This document shows positions 7,644 to 15,178 of a DNA stretch of 52,120 bases, one piece after another. The stretch's first letter is position 1; each line of letters starts with the position of its first letter. The stretch is from Streptomyces europaeiscabiei (GTDB lineage Bacteria; Actinomycetota; Actinomycetes; Streptomycetales; Streptomycetaceae). The stretch covers positions 1 through 52,120 of the forward strand of contig NZ_LRTR01000670.1 of NCBI RefSeq assembly GCF_001550375.1. The letters are read 5' to 3'. The notes beneath the pieces are model-generated. The model did no database searches and had not been told where the DNA came from. It saw nothing but the letters and a program-made list of their open reading frames with translations. Position numbers and translations under genes: made by a program.

Positions 7644-8945
7644 ATGCAGCAGCCGTTCCGCAGACGTGGGATACCCGCGCGCCGGATACGTCCGCGCCGC
7701 GTCGTCGCGCTCGCCTCCGTCACCGCCCTCACGCTCGCGGTCAGCACCTCCGCCGGCACCGGGCACCTGATGGCGAAGGAGGCGACGACGGCCGCGGGGG
7801 CCACGGCCCTGGCCCGCGGTTCGGCGCTCGACCCCTGCATGATCCGCGGTCCGCTCGGCACTCAGATGTCCGAGGGCATACCGACCCCGCCCGGCTACGC
7901 CCGCTCCACCGGCACGGTACGCGCGCTCAACCTGATGATCGACTTCTCCGACGCGCCCGGCGAGGGCAGTGCGATGGACCGATTCGCGGAGTTCGCCCCG
8001 CAGACCCAGAAGTGGTTCAGGACCAGCAGTTACGGCCGTATCGACTACCGCCCCGAGGCCCCGCTCACCGAGTGGCTGCGGATGCCGAAGTCCTTCCGCT
8101 CGTACGGCATAGAGCGCGGCGCCCCCTTCGATCCCGGCTACCGCCGGCTGGTCCAGGACATGGTGCGGGCCGCCGATCCGCTGGTGGATTTCCGGTCGTA
8201 CGACCTGATCAACGTCCTCGTCACCCCGAACGCGGGCCCCTCCGCCCTCGACACCGTCCTGTCGGTGACCTTCGCCGGCAACCGGGAGGCGCCGGTCGCG
8301 GACGGTGTGCCGGTCGCCAACGCGTCCTTCGTCTACAGCCGCCAGGACGACGGCTCGGGCTCGTATGGGGAGACCGGGTACCGGGTCCTCCCCCACGAGA
8401 ACGGCCATGTCTTCGGGCTGCCCGACCTCTACACCCATGAGGGTGGGGGCGCGGTCGGGCACTGGGACATCATGAGCGAGGACTGGGGCGTCGAGAACGA
8501 TCTGCTGGGCTGGCACAAGTGGAAGCTCGGATGGCTCGACGAGACGCAGGTCGGCTGCGTGGCCGCCGTCGGCACGGCCGAGTACACGCTGACCCCGCTC
8601 CCCGTCGCCGGCGGCGCGAAGCTGGTCGTCGTCCCGCTCGGCTCCCGAGCGGCGTACGTCGCCGAGCTGCGCACGCGGGCGGGCAACGACGCGGCGGTGT
8701 GCCGGCCGGGTGTGCTCGTCTACCGGGTCGACGCGACCGTCGACACCGGGAACGGGCCCATCAAGGTCCATGACTCCCGTCGGGACAGCGGGGGGTGCAC
8801 CCGCAGCCCCAACGTCCACGCGGAGCTGTCCGACGCGCCGTTCGTCCCCGGTGAGACCTTCAAGGACGTGCGGACGGGGGTGGAGATCGCCGTGGCGGGG
8901 GCGGATGTCGGGGGGAACCATCGGGTGGTGGTGAGTCGACGGTGA
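7644..8945 (+). CDS. Secreted M6-family (immune inhibitor A-like) metalloprotease
   Basis: A 433-residue exported zinc protease. An arginine-rich N-terminus and the hydrophobic run VVALASVTALTLAVSTSAG form a signal peptide. The catalytic motif is HENGHVFGLPD (about residue 252), i.e. HExxHxxGxxD with the third ligand Asp typical of M6, followed by the GHWDIMSEDWG Met-turn. ATG 7644 follows GGAGCGAAGG. No partner gene is seen; the next gene encodes an IclR regulator. Family members degrade host or extracellular proteins; the substrate here is unknown. Confidence 0.85.
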   Translation: MQQPFRRRGIPARRIRPRRVVALASVTALTLAVSTSAGTGHLMAKEATTAAGATALARGSALDPCMIRGPLGTQMSEGIPTPPGYARSTGTVRALNLMIDFSDAPGEGSAMDRFAEFAPQTQKWFRTSSYGRIDYRPEAPLTEWLRMPKSFRSYGIERGAPFDPGYRRLVQDMVRAADPLVDFRSYDLINVLVTPNAGPSALDTVLSVTFAGNREAPVADGVPVANASFVYSRQDDGSGSYGETGYRVLPHENGHVFGLPDLYTHEGGGAVGHWDIMSEDWGVENDLLGWHKWKLGWLDETQVGCVAAVGTAEYTLTPLPVAGGAKLVVVPLGSRAAYVAELRTRAGNDAAVCRPGVLVYRVDATVDTGNGPIKVHDSRRDSGGCTRSPNVHAELSDAPFVPGETFKDVRTGVEIAVAGADVGGNHRVVVSRR

Positions 8946-9075
8946 CGGTGGGGGTGGAGGACTGGGTGGGGGTGGAGGACAGGGCGGGGGTGGAGGACAG
9001 GGCGGGCTGGAGAACGGGGCGGGCTGGAGAACGGGGGGCGCTGGAGAACGGGGGGCGCTGGAGACAGGGCGGGCT
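8946..9075. repeat. G-rich minisatellite after the M6 protease
   Basis: Units such as GGGGGTGGAGGACAGGGC and GGCTGGAGAACGGGGC recur several times immediately after the protease stop. Runs of G on one strand could fold as G-quadruplexes. Beyond it (about 9118-9170) is a CGCGCAGTTCCCCGCGCCCCTGA-type hairpin element, recognisable as a common Streptomyces intergenic repeat. No gene is seen between 8946 and 9262. Confidence 0.75.
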
Positions 9076-9262
9076 AGGTGTCTGGGGTATGTCGGTCGGG
9101 TGCGGGTCCGGTGGGGCTTCTCGCGCAGTTCCCCGCGCCCCTGAGAAGCAGGGGCTGCGCCCCATGCTTCTCGCCTCCAGCCCCGTCGCCCCGCCAGACC
9201 ACACACACGAGCTACTGGGCGCCCGGCGCGGCGGCGCGGCAGGACCGCATTACCGTGACCCC

Positions 9263-10951
9263 ATGCTCCCGAACGCCCCGCGCGCGGTCCCCGCGCCCGC
9301 CGAAGCCGTCGCACCCCTGATGCGGGGGATCACCGTGCTGCGTCGGCTCACCGAGGCGGACGGGGCGCTGAGTCCGAGCGAGCTGGAGCGGGCCACCGGT
9401 CTCGCGCGCTCCACGGTCGACCGGATCACGGCGACGCTGGCCCGCATGGGCTACGTACGGCTGGACGGCCGCGACGCGGTCCTCGCCCCCCGCCTGATGG
9501 AGCTGGGCAACGCCTATCTGGCCGCCATCCGTCTCCCCCGCCTCCTCGACGCCCACGCGGACGCCCTCGCCGACGAGTTGGACGAGTCGGTGTCCCTGGC
9601 GGTCCGCGACCGGGACGGCGTCCGCTTCATCCACCAGGCGACCCGCCGCCGCGCGATGTCCCTCAGCTTCCGCATCGGCGACCTCCTCCCCGCCGAACGC
9701 ACCGCACCCGGCCCCCTGTTCGCCACCGAGTGGGAGCCGGCGGACTGGGCCCGGTGGCACGCCCGCCGCGCGGCCGACCCGGAGGGCCACGGCTTCCCGG
9801 CGGTGCCTCCGCGCAGCGGCGCGTACGACGACTTCGAGGACCGTACGGCCCGGGCGGGCGCCCAAGGGTGGGCACTGGACGACCAGTTGATCGAGCCGGG
9901 GCTGGTGGCGGTGTCCGTACCCGTGCGGGATCCGCGTACGGGGCGGGTCGTGTGTGTGGCGAACGTCGTCAGCCATACGAGCCGGCACACGGCGGAGTCC
10001 CTGCGTTCGGAGCTGCTGCCGCGGTTGCGGGCGGCCGTGGGGGCGATGGAACGAGAGCTGCGGGAGCCCGCGGTGGCGGCCGCCTCGCCGCGGGTCGGCG
10101 CCTCGGGCCCCTCCGGTCCTATGGGTCGCCCGTCCGGTCTCGCCGCCTGGACCGGCGCGTCCAAGCAGGAACTGGGCCGGGAGTTCATCGAGTCGCTCGC
10201 CCGGGGGCTCACCGTGATCACCTCGTTCGGCGAGGGGCGGGCCACACTGACCCTCACCGAGGTCGCCCAGGCCACCGGGCTCGCTCGGGCGACGGCCCGG
10301 CGCGCGCTGATCACCCTCGAACACCTCGGGTACGTCGAGGCGTACGACCGTGTCTTCCGCCTCACGCCCCGGGTGCTGGGCCTGGGCTTCCCACCCCTGT
10401 CGATGCTGCCCCTCCCCCGGATCGCCGCACCGCATCTGGCGGAACTCTCCGCGCGGGTCCACGACTCGGCGTCCCTCGCGATCCTCACCGGGGGCGGGGA
10501 CGAGGTGCAGTACACGGCGCGGGTCGCCACGAGCCGCATCATGAGCGTCAACATCACCCTCGGCACACGGCTGCCGGCATACGCGACCTCGCTCGGCCGC
10601 GTCATGCTCGCCGACCTGCTCCCGGAGGTCTCCCTGCCGGAACGTTCTGCCCGACTGACCCCGCACACGGTCACCGACCGACGCGAACTGCTGGCCGTCC
10701 TGGAGCGCGTGCGGGGCGCCGGATACGCCCTCGTCGACGGGGAGTTGGAGGAGGGCCTGCGGTCCGTCGCCGTGCCGGTGCGGGAGCGGGGCGGGCGTGT
10801 CGTCGCCGCGGTGAATGTCGCCATGCACAGCAGTCGGCGGTCGGTCGAGGAGTGCGTGACGGAGGTACTGCCCGAGCTGCGGGACGCGGTGGGGCGGATA
10901 GAAGGGGAGCTGGCGGTGGCGGGGATGTTCCGCCGCGTCCCGGAAGTCTGA
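9263..10951 (+). CDS. Tandem double IclR-type regulator
   Basis: A 562-residue protein made of two complete IclR modules in one chain. Module 1 (about residues 15-265) has a winged helix (LSPSELERATGLARSTVDRI) and an effector domain ending VVCVANVVSHTSRHT. Module 2 (about 295-550) has its own winged helix (LTLTEVAQATGLARATARRA) and effector domain with TSLGRVMLADLL and VVAAVNVAMHSSRR. IclR proteins usually have one module (about 250 residues) and act as dimers or tetramers; this is a covalent dimer. ATG 9263 has no strong ribosome site; the frame is open upstream through G-rich repeat, which is unlikely to be coding. Targets are unknown; no catabolic operon is adjacent. Confidence 0.85.
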   Translation: MLPNAPRAVPAPAEAVAPLMRGITVLRRLTEADGALSPSELERATGLARSTVDRITATLARMGYVRLDGRDAVLAPRLMELGNAYLAAIRLPRLLDAHADALADELDESVSLAVRDRDGVRFIHQATRRRAMSLSFRIGDLLPAERTAPGPLFATEWEPADWARWHARRAADPEGHGFPAVPPRSGAYDDFEDRTARAGAQGWALDDQLIEPGLVAVSVPVRDPRTGRVVCVANVVSHTSRHTAESLRSELLPRLRAAVGAMERELREPAVAAASPRVGASGPSGPMGRPSGLAAWTGASKQELGREFIESLARGLTVITSFGEGRATLTLTEVAQATGLARATARRALITLEHLGYVEAYDRVFRLTPRVLGLGFPPLSMLPLPRIAAPHLAELSARVHDSASLAILTGGGDEVQYTARVATSRIMSVNITLGTRLPAYATSLGRVMLADLLPEVSLPERSARLTPHTVTDRRELLAVLERVRGAGYALVDGELEEGLRSVAVPVRERGGRVVAAVNVAMHSSRRSVEECVTEVLPELRDAVGRIEGELAVAGMFRRVPEV

Positions 10952-11000
10952 CGGAAGGCCGTCGGATGTCCGACGGATGTCCGACGGGGAGGCCGTTCTG

Positions 11001-11072
11001 AAGCCCACCCCGAAGCCCGACGCGAAGCCCACCCCGAAGCCCACCCCGAAGCCCGCCTCGAAGCCCGACCTG
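11001..11072. repeat. Six copies of a 12-bp repeat (AAGCCCACCCCG type)
   Basis: AAGCCC recurs at exactly 12-base intervals (11001, 11013, 11025, 11037, 11049, 11061). If translated in the frame of the downstream TetR gene it would give a KPTPKP-rich extension, but a good start and ribosome site at 11133 make it more likely untranslated. Confidence 0.85.
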
Positions 11073-11132
11073 CGGTGCGAACACCGTACGCTGGTCGCGT
11101 CAACCGTACGCAGGCAGAGGAGAGGCGCTCCC

Positions 11133-11873
11133 ATGGCACCCGAGAAGCCGGTCAGGAAGCAGGAGGGGTTCCAGTCCGTGTGGACCCGGCCCCGGACCGG
11201 GCGGGAGCAGCCCGCGCTGAGCCGGGAGCACATCGTGGCCGAGGCGCTGCGCCTGCTCGACGAGGAGGGCATCGACGCGCTGAGCATGCGCAAGCTCGGC
11301 GGCCGGCTGGGCGCCGGCGCGACCTCGCTCTACCGCCATGTCGCCAACAAGGACGAGCTGCTGGAGCTGGCGGTCGACGAGATCTACGGCGAGATCGAGG
11401 TCCAGGCCTCCCCGAACCTGGCGAACTGGCGTCAGGACACGGCTAGTTGTGCCCACAGCCTGCGCGCCACGATCCTGCGCCACCCGTGGCTGGCCTCCGT
11501 GCTCGGCGAGCTGGGCATGTCCTACCTCGGCCCGAACTGGATGCGGACCTCCGAAGCCATGCTGAAGCTGCTGACCACCGCCGGGTTCCCGGCCGACGAG
11601 GCCGACCGGGCGCTCTCGACGCTCGTCGCGTACGTCACCGGCACGGCCACCAGCGAGGCCGCCTGGCTCAACGTCCTCGCCCGCAGCGGTCAGGACGAGC
11701 GGACCATGGTCGAACGGCTGTGGCCGGCCGCCGAGGAGGCCGCCCAGGACTTCCCGCTGCTGCGCGAGGGCTACGCCGAACAGCGCGGAGCGGATCCGCG
11801 GGCGGCCCGGGAGGAGGGGTTCCAGTACGGGCTCGACCGCGTGTTGGACGGGCTGGAGACGCGGCTGAAGTGA
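11133..11873 (+). CDS. TetR family regulator with TetR_C_1-type effector domain
   Basis: A 246-residue repressor. The helix-turn-helix is set unusually far in (about residues 35-75: HIVAEALRLLDEEGIDALSM, then KLGGRLGAGATSLYRHVANK), after a leader with VWTRPRTGREQPALSR. The C-terminal domain (LDRVLDGLE ending) is of the tetracycline-repressor type. ATG 11133 follows AGAGGAGAGG. It is convergent with an ABC export operon. The 3' end lies in a 30-bp tandem repeat. Confidence 0.88.
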   Translation: MAPEKPVRKQEGFQSVWTRPRTGREQPALSREHIVAEALRLLDEEGIDALSMRKLGGRLGAGATSLYRHVANKDELLELAVDEIYGEIEVQASPNLANWRQDTASCAHSLRATILRHPWLASVLGELGMSYLGPNWMRTSEAMLKLLTTAGFPADEADRALSTLVAYVTGTATSEAAWLNVLARSGQDERTMVERLWPAAEEAAQDFPLLREGYAEQRGADPRAAREEGFQYGLDRVLDGLETRLK

Positions 11874-11934
11874 CGGGACGGGCTGGAGACGCGGCCGACG
11901 TGACGGGACTGGCCCGAGACGCGGCCGACGTGAG
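11847..11934 (+). repeat. 30-bp triplication of the TetR gene 3' end
   Basis: The last codons and stop of the TetR gene (11847-11876) are repeated at 11877-11906 with few changes, and again, more diverged and 28 bases long, at 11907-11934. The third copy supplies the 5' arm of the terminator hairpin. Confidence 0.85.
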
Positions 11935-11958
11935 ATGACGTCAACCGGGCCGCGTCTC
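11916..11958. terminator. Bidirectional terminator between TetR and ABC genes
   Basis: GAGACGCGGCC (11916-11926) pairs with GGCCGCGTCTC (11948-11958), an 11-bp stem between the convergent TetR and ABC permease genes. The left arm derives from the third copy of the gene-end repeat. Confidence 0.7.
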
Positions 11959-11975
11959 CAACCCCCTTCAGGAGC

Positions 11976-12869
11976 TCACCCGTTGACGCCCGTGTACTTG
12001 CTCAGGCTCCAGTTCCACAGCAGCCGCGACAGGACGAAGGCGAGGAGGCCGATGAAGGGTGAGGCCACCGCCAGCGCCTCCGGTACACCCATCGCGTCGC
12101 CGTGGCCGGTCAGTACCCCGGCCGGGAAGTACGCGATGAAGGCGAGCGGTACGACGAAGGTGAACGCGGCGGAGGCAGCCTTCGGGAGGATGCTGAGGGG
12201 ATAGCTGCCGAAGGTCCCCATCAACTCCTCCAGCCACTGGCTCCAGTACGAGGTGGCCGGGAAGTGGAACGCGGCGGCGGCCAGGGCCGTGAAGAGCGCG
12301 GCTTCGACCAGCATGCCGCCGAGGACACCCGCCACCACGTACGCGATCCGACCCGCCGTCCAGTCGAGGGAGCTGCGCTGCAGGGCGGCGACGAACAGCC
12401 CGGCCGCGACGACCAGGTCACCGAGGGCGTTGACCGGGAAGAAGGTCAGCTGGACCTGACGGTAGACCGGCATCGGGCGGATCAGACAGGGGTCGACGAC
12501 TCCTTCCTGGACGAGGACGTTCATGTACTGGACCCGGCCGAGGAACAGCACGTACAGCCCGTGGGCGAGCATGCGCATACTGGCGATGAGCAGCACGTCG
12601 GAGCTGGACCAGCCACCGAGGCCGGGGAACCGGGTGAGCAGGACGGAGGCGAAGACGACGATCGAGACCTGCCAGATCGCCCCGACGGAGACGTTCATCA
12701 GGAACTCGCCCCGGTATTCCAGCCGGGCCTTGAAGTTGAGCTTGGTGATCCGCCAGACGACGCGCCAGGCGTGCGCGGGCCCGTGCGGAGCGGTTCCGTG
12801 CGGAGCGGGCCCGTGCGGAGCGGTTCCGTGTCGTACGTCTCGTACGTCGGTCCCTTGTGTGGTCGTCAT
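11976..12869 (-). CDS. ABC-2 family permease (COG3694 type)
   Basis: A 297-residue membrane protein with about six helices. It has an N-terminal tract repeating APHG, then KLNFKARLEYRGEFLMN and VQEGVVDPCLIRPMPVYRQ, typical of COG3694 permeases that pair with a COG4587 permease and a COG4586 ATPase. ATG 12869 is chosen because GGGAGG lies 6 bases ahead; an ATG at 12875 overlaps that site and the previous stop. It is the third gene of a three-gene operon, starting 2 bases past the upstream stop. Substrate unknown; relatives are annotated as antibiotic or viologen exporters. Confidence 0.85.
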   Translation of the reverse strand: MTTTQGTDVRDVRHGTAPHGPAPHGTAPHGPAHAWRVVWRITKLNFKARLEYRGEFLMNVSVGAIWQVSIVVFASVLLTRFPGLGGWSSSDVLLIASMRMLAHGLYVLFLGRVQYMNVLVQEGVVDPCLIRPMPVYRQVQLTFFPVNALGDLVVAAGLFVAALQRSSLDWTAGRIAYVVAGVLGGMLVEAALFTALAAAAFHFPATSYWSQWLEELMGTFGSYPLSILPKAASAAFTFVVPLAFIAYFPAGVLTGHGDAMGVPEALAVASPFIGLLAFVLSRLLWNWSLSKYTGVNG

Positions 12870-12871
12870 GG

Positions 12872-13723
12872 TCATCCTCCCTGGGACACGACGCGACGGC
12901 CGGCCAGGTCCCAGAGCCGGCGGGTCAGCAGGGCGAGCAGCACGATCCAGACGGCCTGGATCGCCATCTGCCCGAAGGCGTCGCCGATACCGATCCGCCC
13001 GACGTAGATGGAGAGCGGTACGCCGAGGGTCGCCTGGAACGGCAGGAACGCGCTGAGCGTGATGAACCAGTCCGGGAAGTACCAGAGCGGGGCGTACACA
13101 CCGGAGAGCAGGTTCTGTGCGAAGACGAGGATCATGAGGGCCGCCTCGTTGCGCAGGGTCCAGAAGCACATCAGGTCGACCAGCATCATCACGTAGTACA
13201 GGACGAGTTGGCCGAGCAGCATGCTGACCGCGAAGACCCCGGCCACCGAGGGGGAGGCGGGCGGGGCGACGACCCCGACGGCGAGAGACAGCACGTATCC
13301 GGCGAGCACCCAGCCGAAGCCGTACAGCTGGTCGCCGAGGGCGCGCAGCGCGTAGTAGCGCTGGGGCTTCATCGGCCGCAGGTACCAGTAGACGATCGTC
13401 CCGAAGTGCAGATGCTGGATCACCGTGTCGCGGCCCGCGCGCCGGTCGAGGCCGCGGATGCGGTTGGCGAGCACGGCGAGTACGGCGTAGCCGACGGCCT
13501 GGGTCTCGTTCAGCCCGGCGCTGGAGTCGGTGTTCGCGTACAGCCCCCGCCAGAGGTAGACGACCAGGCAGACCTGGACGAGGAGCCGTATGGCGGTGGC
13601 GGTCATCCGGGGCGGGGTGAGCAGCTCGCCCCGGGGCGTGATCCAGGAGACGCGGCGGGCGCGGGAGAGGGCGGACGGGGTGGAGGGGGTGGCCGGGGTG
13701 GCCGGGGTGGCTGTGGCGGCCAT
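12872..13723 (-). CDS. ABC-2 family permease (COG4587 type)
   Basis: A 283-residue integral membrane protein. A short alanine/threonine/proline-rich N-terminus with repeated ATP residues is followed by about six helices. The segments VYWYLRPMKPQRYYALRALGD and LLSGVYAPLWYFPDWF are typical of COG4587. It begins 3 bases after the ATPase stop and ends 2 bases before the next permease start, so translational coupling is likely. It should heterodimerise with the 11976-12869 product to form the channel. Confidence 0.85.
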   Translation of the reverse strand: MAATATPATPATPSTPSALSRARRVSWITPRGELLTPPRMTATAIRLLVQVCLVVYLWRGLYANTDSSAGLNETQAVGYAVLAVLANRIRGLDRRAGRDTVIQHLHFGTIVYWYLRPMKPQRYYALRALGDQLYGFGWVLAGYVLSLAVGVVAPPASPSVAGVFAVSMLLGQLVLYYVMMLVDLMCFWTLRNEAALMILVFAQNLLSGVYAPLWYFPDWFITLSAFLPFQATLGVPLSIYVGRIGIGDAFGQMAIQAVWIVLLALLTRRLWDLAGRRVVSQGG

Positions 13724-13726
13724 GGC

Positions 13727-14842
13727 TCAGCCGCCCTGGGGGGCGGACGTGACGGTGGCCGGTTCCCGGGACGGGATGTCGCTGAGGTAGGCGGCGCGCA
13801 TGACGTCCTCCAGGTCGTTCTCCTCCAGCGCCAGATCCGCGACGCGGAACCGCCCGATGATCGCCTTGAGAGCCTCGTGGACGGTGGGCGCGTCCTCCCC
13901 GACCGGCCCGAAGACGACCCGCGGCCCTTCCCGGCGCAGCACACCGATACCGGCGAACCCGGGCAGAGGCACGGGGCCGATCTGCTCGACCTGGTCGATC
14001 TGTTCAATCTGCTCGATCTGTTCGATCTGTTCGATCTGTTCGACGTCGGCCGGGTCGGCGAGCGTGGCGCGGACCTGCCAGGTGCCGCCGAAGCGGCGCC
14101 GGATCTCCTGGAGCGAGCCGTCGAGGACGATCCGGCCGTGGTTGATCAGCACGACGCGCTCGGCAAGCCGTTCCACCTCGGTCATGTCGTGCGTGGTGAG
14201 CAGGACGGTGCGGGCCCGCTCCTCGACCTGGTGCCGCAGGAACCGCCGTACCTGCTCCTTCACCACCACGTCCATGCCGATGGTGGGCTCGTCGAGGAAG
14301 ACGACGGGCGGGTCGTGCAGCAGCGAGGCGGCGAGATCGCACCGCACGCGCTGCCCCAGCGACAGATGCCGGACCCGGGTGTCCCAGAACTCGGAGAGTT
14401 CGAGCAGCCCGTCGAACTCCTCGATCCTCGCCCGGAATTGAGCCTCGGGAACGCCGTAGATATCCCGCAGAATCTCGAACGACTCACGGGCGGGCAGATC
14501 CCACCACAGCTGCGTCCGCTGCCCGAACACGGCCCCGATGTTGTGGGCGTTGCGCTCCCGGTCCCGGTGCGGGACGGCCCCGGCGACGAGCGCCTCACCG
14601 GAGGTGGGCGTCAGGATCCCGGTAAGCATCTTGATGGTGGTGGACTTCCCGGCCCCGTTGGGACCGAGCAGTGCGAGCAACTCCCCCTCACCCACACTGA
14701 AGTCGACGTCCTGCACAGCGACCTTGTCCACGCGCAACGGACTGACGAGCGACTTGAGCGCCCCCGCGAAGCCGGGCCGCCGTACGGTCGTCCGGAACAC
14801 CTTGGACAGCCCGCGCGCCTCGATCACCGCAGACAACGCCAT
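13727..14842 (-). CDS. ABC transporter ATP-binding protein (COG4586 type)
   Basis: A 371-residue cytosolic ATPase that powers the two permeases downstream. Walker A is GPNGAGKST, the Q-loop region is FGQRTQLWWDLP, the signature is LSLGQRVRCDLA (LSLGQ rather than LSGGQ, as usual in this subfamily), Walker B is VVFLDEPT and the switch is TTHD. The C-terminal domain contains an in-frame run of EQI triplets (13980-14045). ATG 14842 has AGGGG 5 bases ahead; a GTG just before it is the alternative. First gene of a three-gene operon. Confidence 0.9.
   Translation of the reverse strand: MALSAVIEARGLSKVFRTTVRRPGFAGALKSLVSPLRVDKVAVQDVDFSVGEGELLALLGPNGAGKSTTIKMLTGILTPTSGEALVAGAVPHRDRERNAHNIGAVFGQRTQLWWDLPARESFEILRDIYGVPEAQFRARIEEFDGLLELSEFWDTRVRHLSLGQRVRCDLAASLLHDPPVVFLDEPTIGMDVVVKEQVRRFLRHQVEERARTVLLTTHDMTEVERLAERVVLINHGRIVLDGSLQEIRRRFGGTWQVRATLADPADVEQIEQIEQIEQIEQIDQVEQIGPVPLPGFAGIGVLRREGPRVVFGPVGEDAPTVHEALKAIIGRFRVADLALEENDLEDVMRAAYLSDIPSREPATVTSAPQGG
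13980..14045 (-). repeat. In-frame 9-bp repeat encoding EQI in the ABC ATPase
   Basis: A 9-base unit (GAACAGATC type) is repeated about seven times, giving successive E/D-Q-I/V triplets in the C-terminal domain. Its multiple-of-three period keeps the frame, so length variants would stay functional. Confidence 0.85.
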
Positions 14843-15042
14843 CACATCCCCTCACACCAGCCCATTCGAAATACCGAACAACATCCGAAGCAACGGCGGC
14901 ATGCTAGGCCCGCCACCCGAACCAGAAAACCGATTTACTGGCCGCCCTCACCCCACCCCCGGGACCACCACCCCCGCCTGACCACCCCGAGTCCCTACCC
15001 ACACCCACCCACCCACCACCCGCTACACTGACCGGGCACCTT
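14843..15042. promoter_or_regulatory. Promoter region between the ABC operon and tRNA-Arg
   Basis: About 200 bases without a gene. It should carry the leftward ABC-operon promoter and the rightward tRNA promoter. I see no clear operator; the right half is C-rich (repeated CACCC). Confidence 0.4.
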
Positions 15043-15118
15043 GCCTTCGTAGCTCAGGGGATAGAGCACCGCTCTCCTAAAGCGGGTGTCGCAGGTTCGA
15101 ATCCTGCCGGGGGCACCA
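15043..15118 (+). tRNA. tRNA-Arg (anticodon CCU), attachment site of the integrative element
   Basis: A 76-base cloverleaf with encoded CCA. Acceptor GCCTTCG pairs with CGGGGGC through several G-U pairs. The anticodon stem CCGCT/AGCGG encloses CTCCTAA (anticodon CCT). The T-arm is GCAGG-TTCGAAT-CCTGC. The 45 bases 15072-15116 recur exactly at 34508-34552, showing it is attL of an integrated element whose integrase gene starts the adjacent block. Confidence 0.95.
15072..15116 (+). repeat. attL core: 45-bp direct repeat within tRNA-Arg
   Basis: This segment, from the anticodon loop to the acceptor end, is identical to 34508-34552 and nearly identical (39 bp) to 38519-38557. It sits beside the integrase gene, as expected for site-specific integration into a tRNA 3' end. 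Confidence 0.9.
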
Positions 15119-15122
15119 GCCA

Positions 15123-15156
15123 AAAGGCCCCGGACCGATCATGGTCCGGGGCCTTT
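15123..15156. terminator. Terminator of tRNA-Arg and of int
   Basis: A 14-bp perfect stem (AAAGGCCCCGGACC / GGTCCGGGGCCTTT) with a 6-base loop lies between the tRNA and the convergent integrase gene. Confidence 0.85.
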
Positions 15157-15178
15157 GACATCCACTTTTGACATCAAC
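15156..15178. promoter_or_regulatory. Candidate integrase arm-type sites
   Basis: TGACATCCAC, three bases, then TGACATCAAC form a 13-base-period direct repeat between the tRNA terminator and the int stop, which it overlaps. The same arrangement recurs at 38402-38424 and 41841-41863. The position beside the attachment core suggests arm sites for the integrase (inference). Confidence 0.6.

Noticed and set aside
7500..9314. A 604-codon open frame on the minus strand
   Set aside because: It is a shadow of the M6 protease gene, whose HExxH motif and signal peptide are on the plus strand; the rest runs through repeat DNA.
9212..11293. A 693-codon minus-strand frame
   Set aside because: Antisense to the double IclR regulator; no domain recognisable.
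12857..15031. A 724-codon open frame on the plus strand
   Set aside because: It is antisense to the three-gene ABC operon; composition is the usual GC-rich shadow and the opposite strand carries Walker motifs, ribosome sites and couplings.
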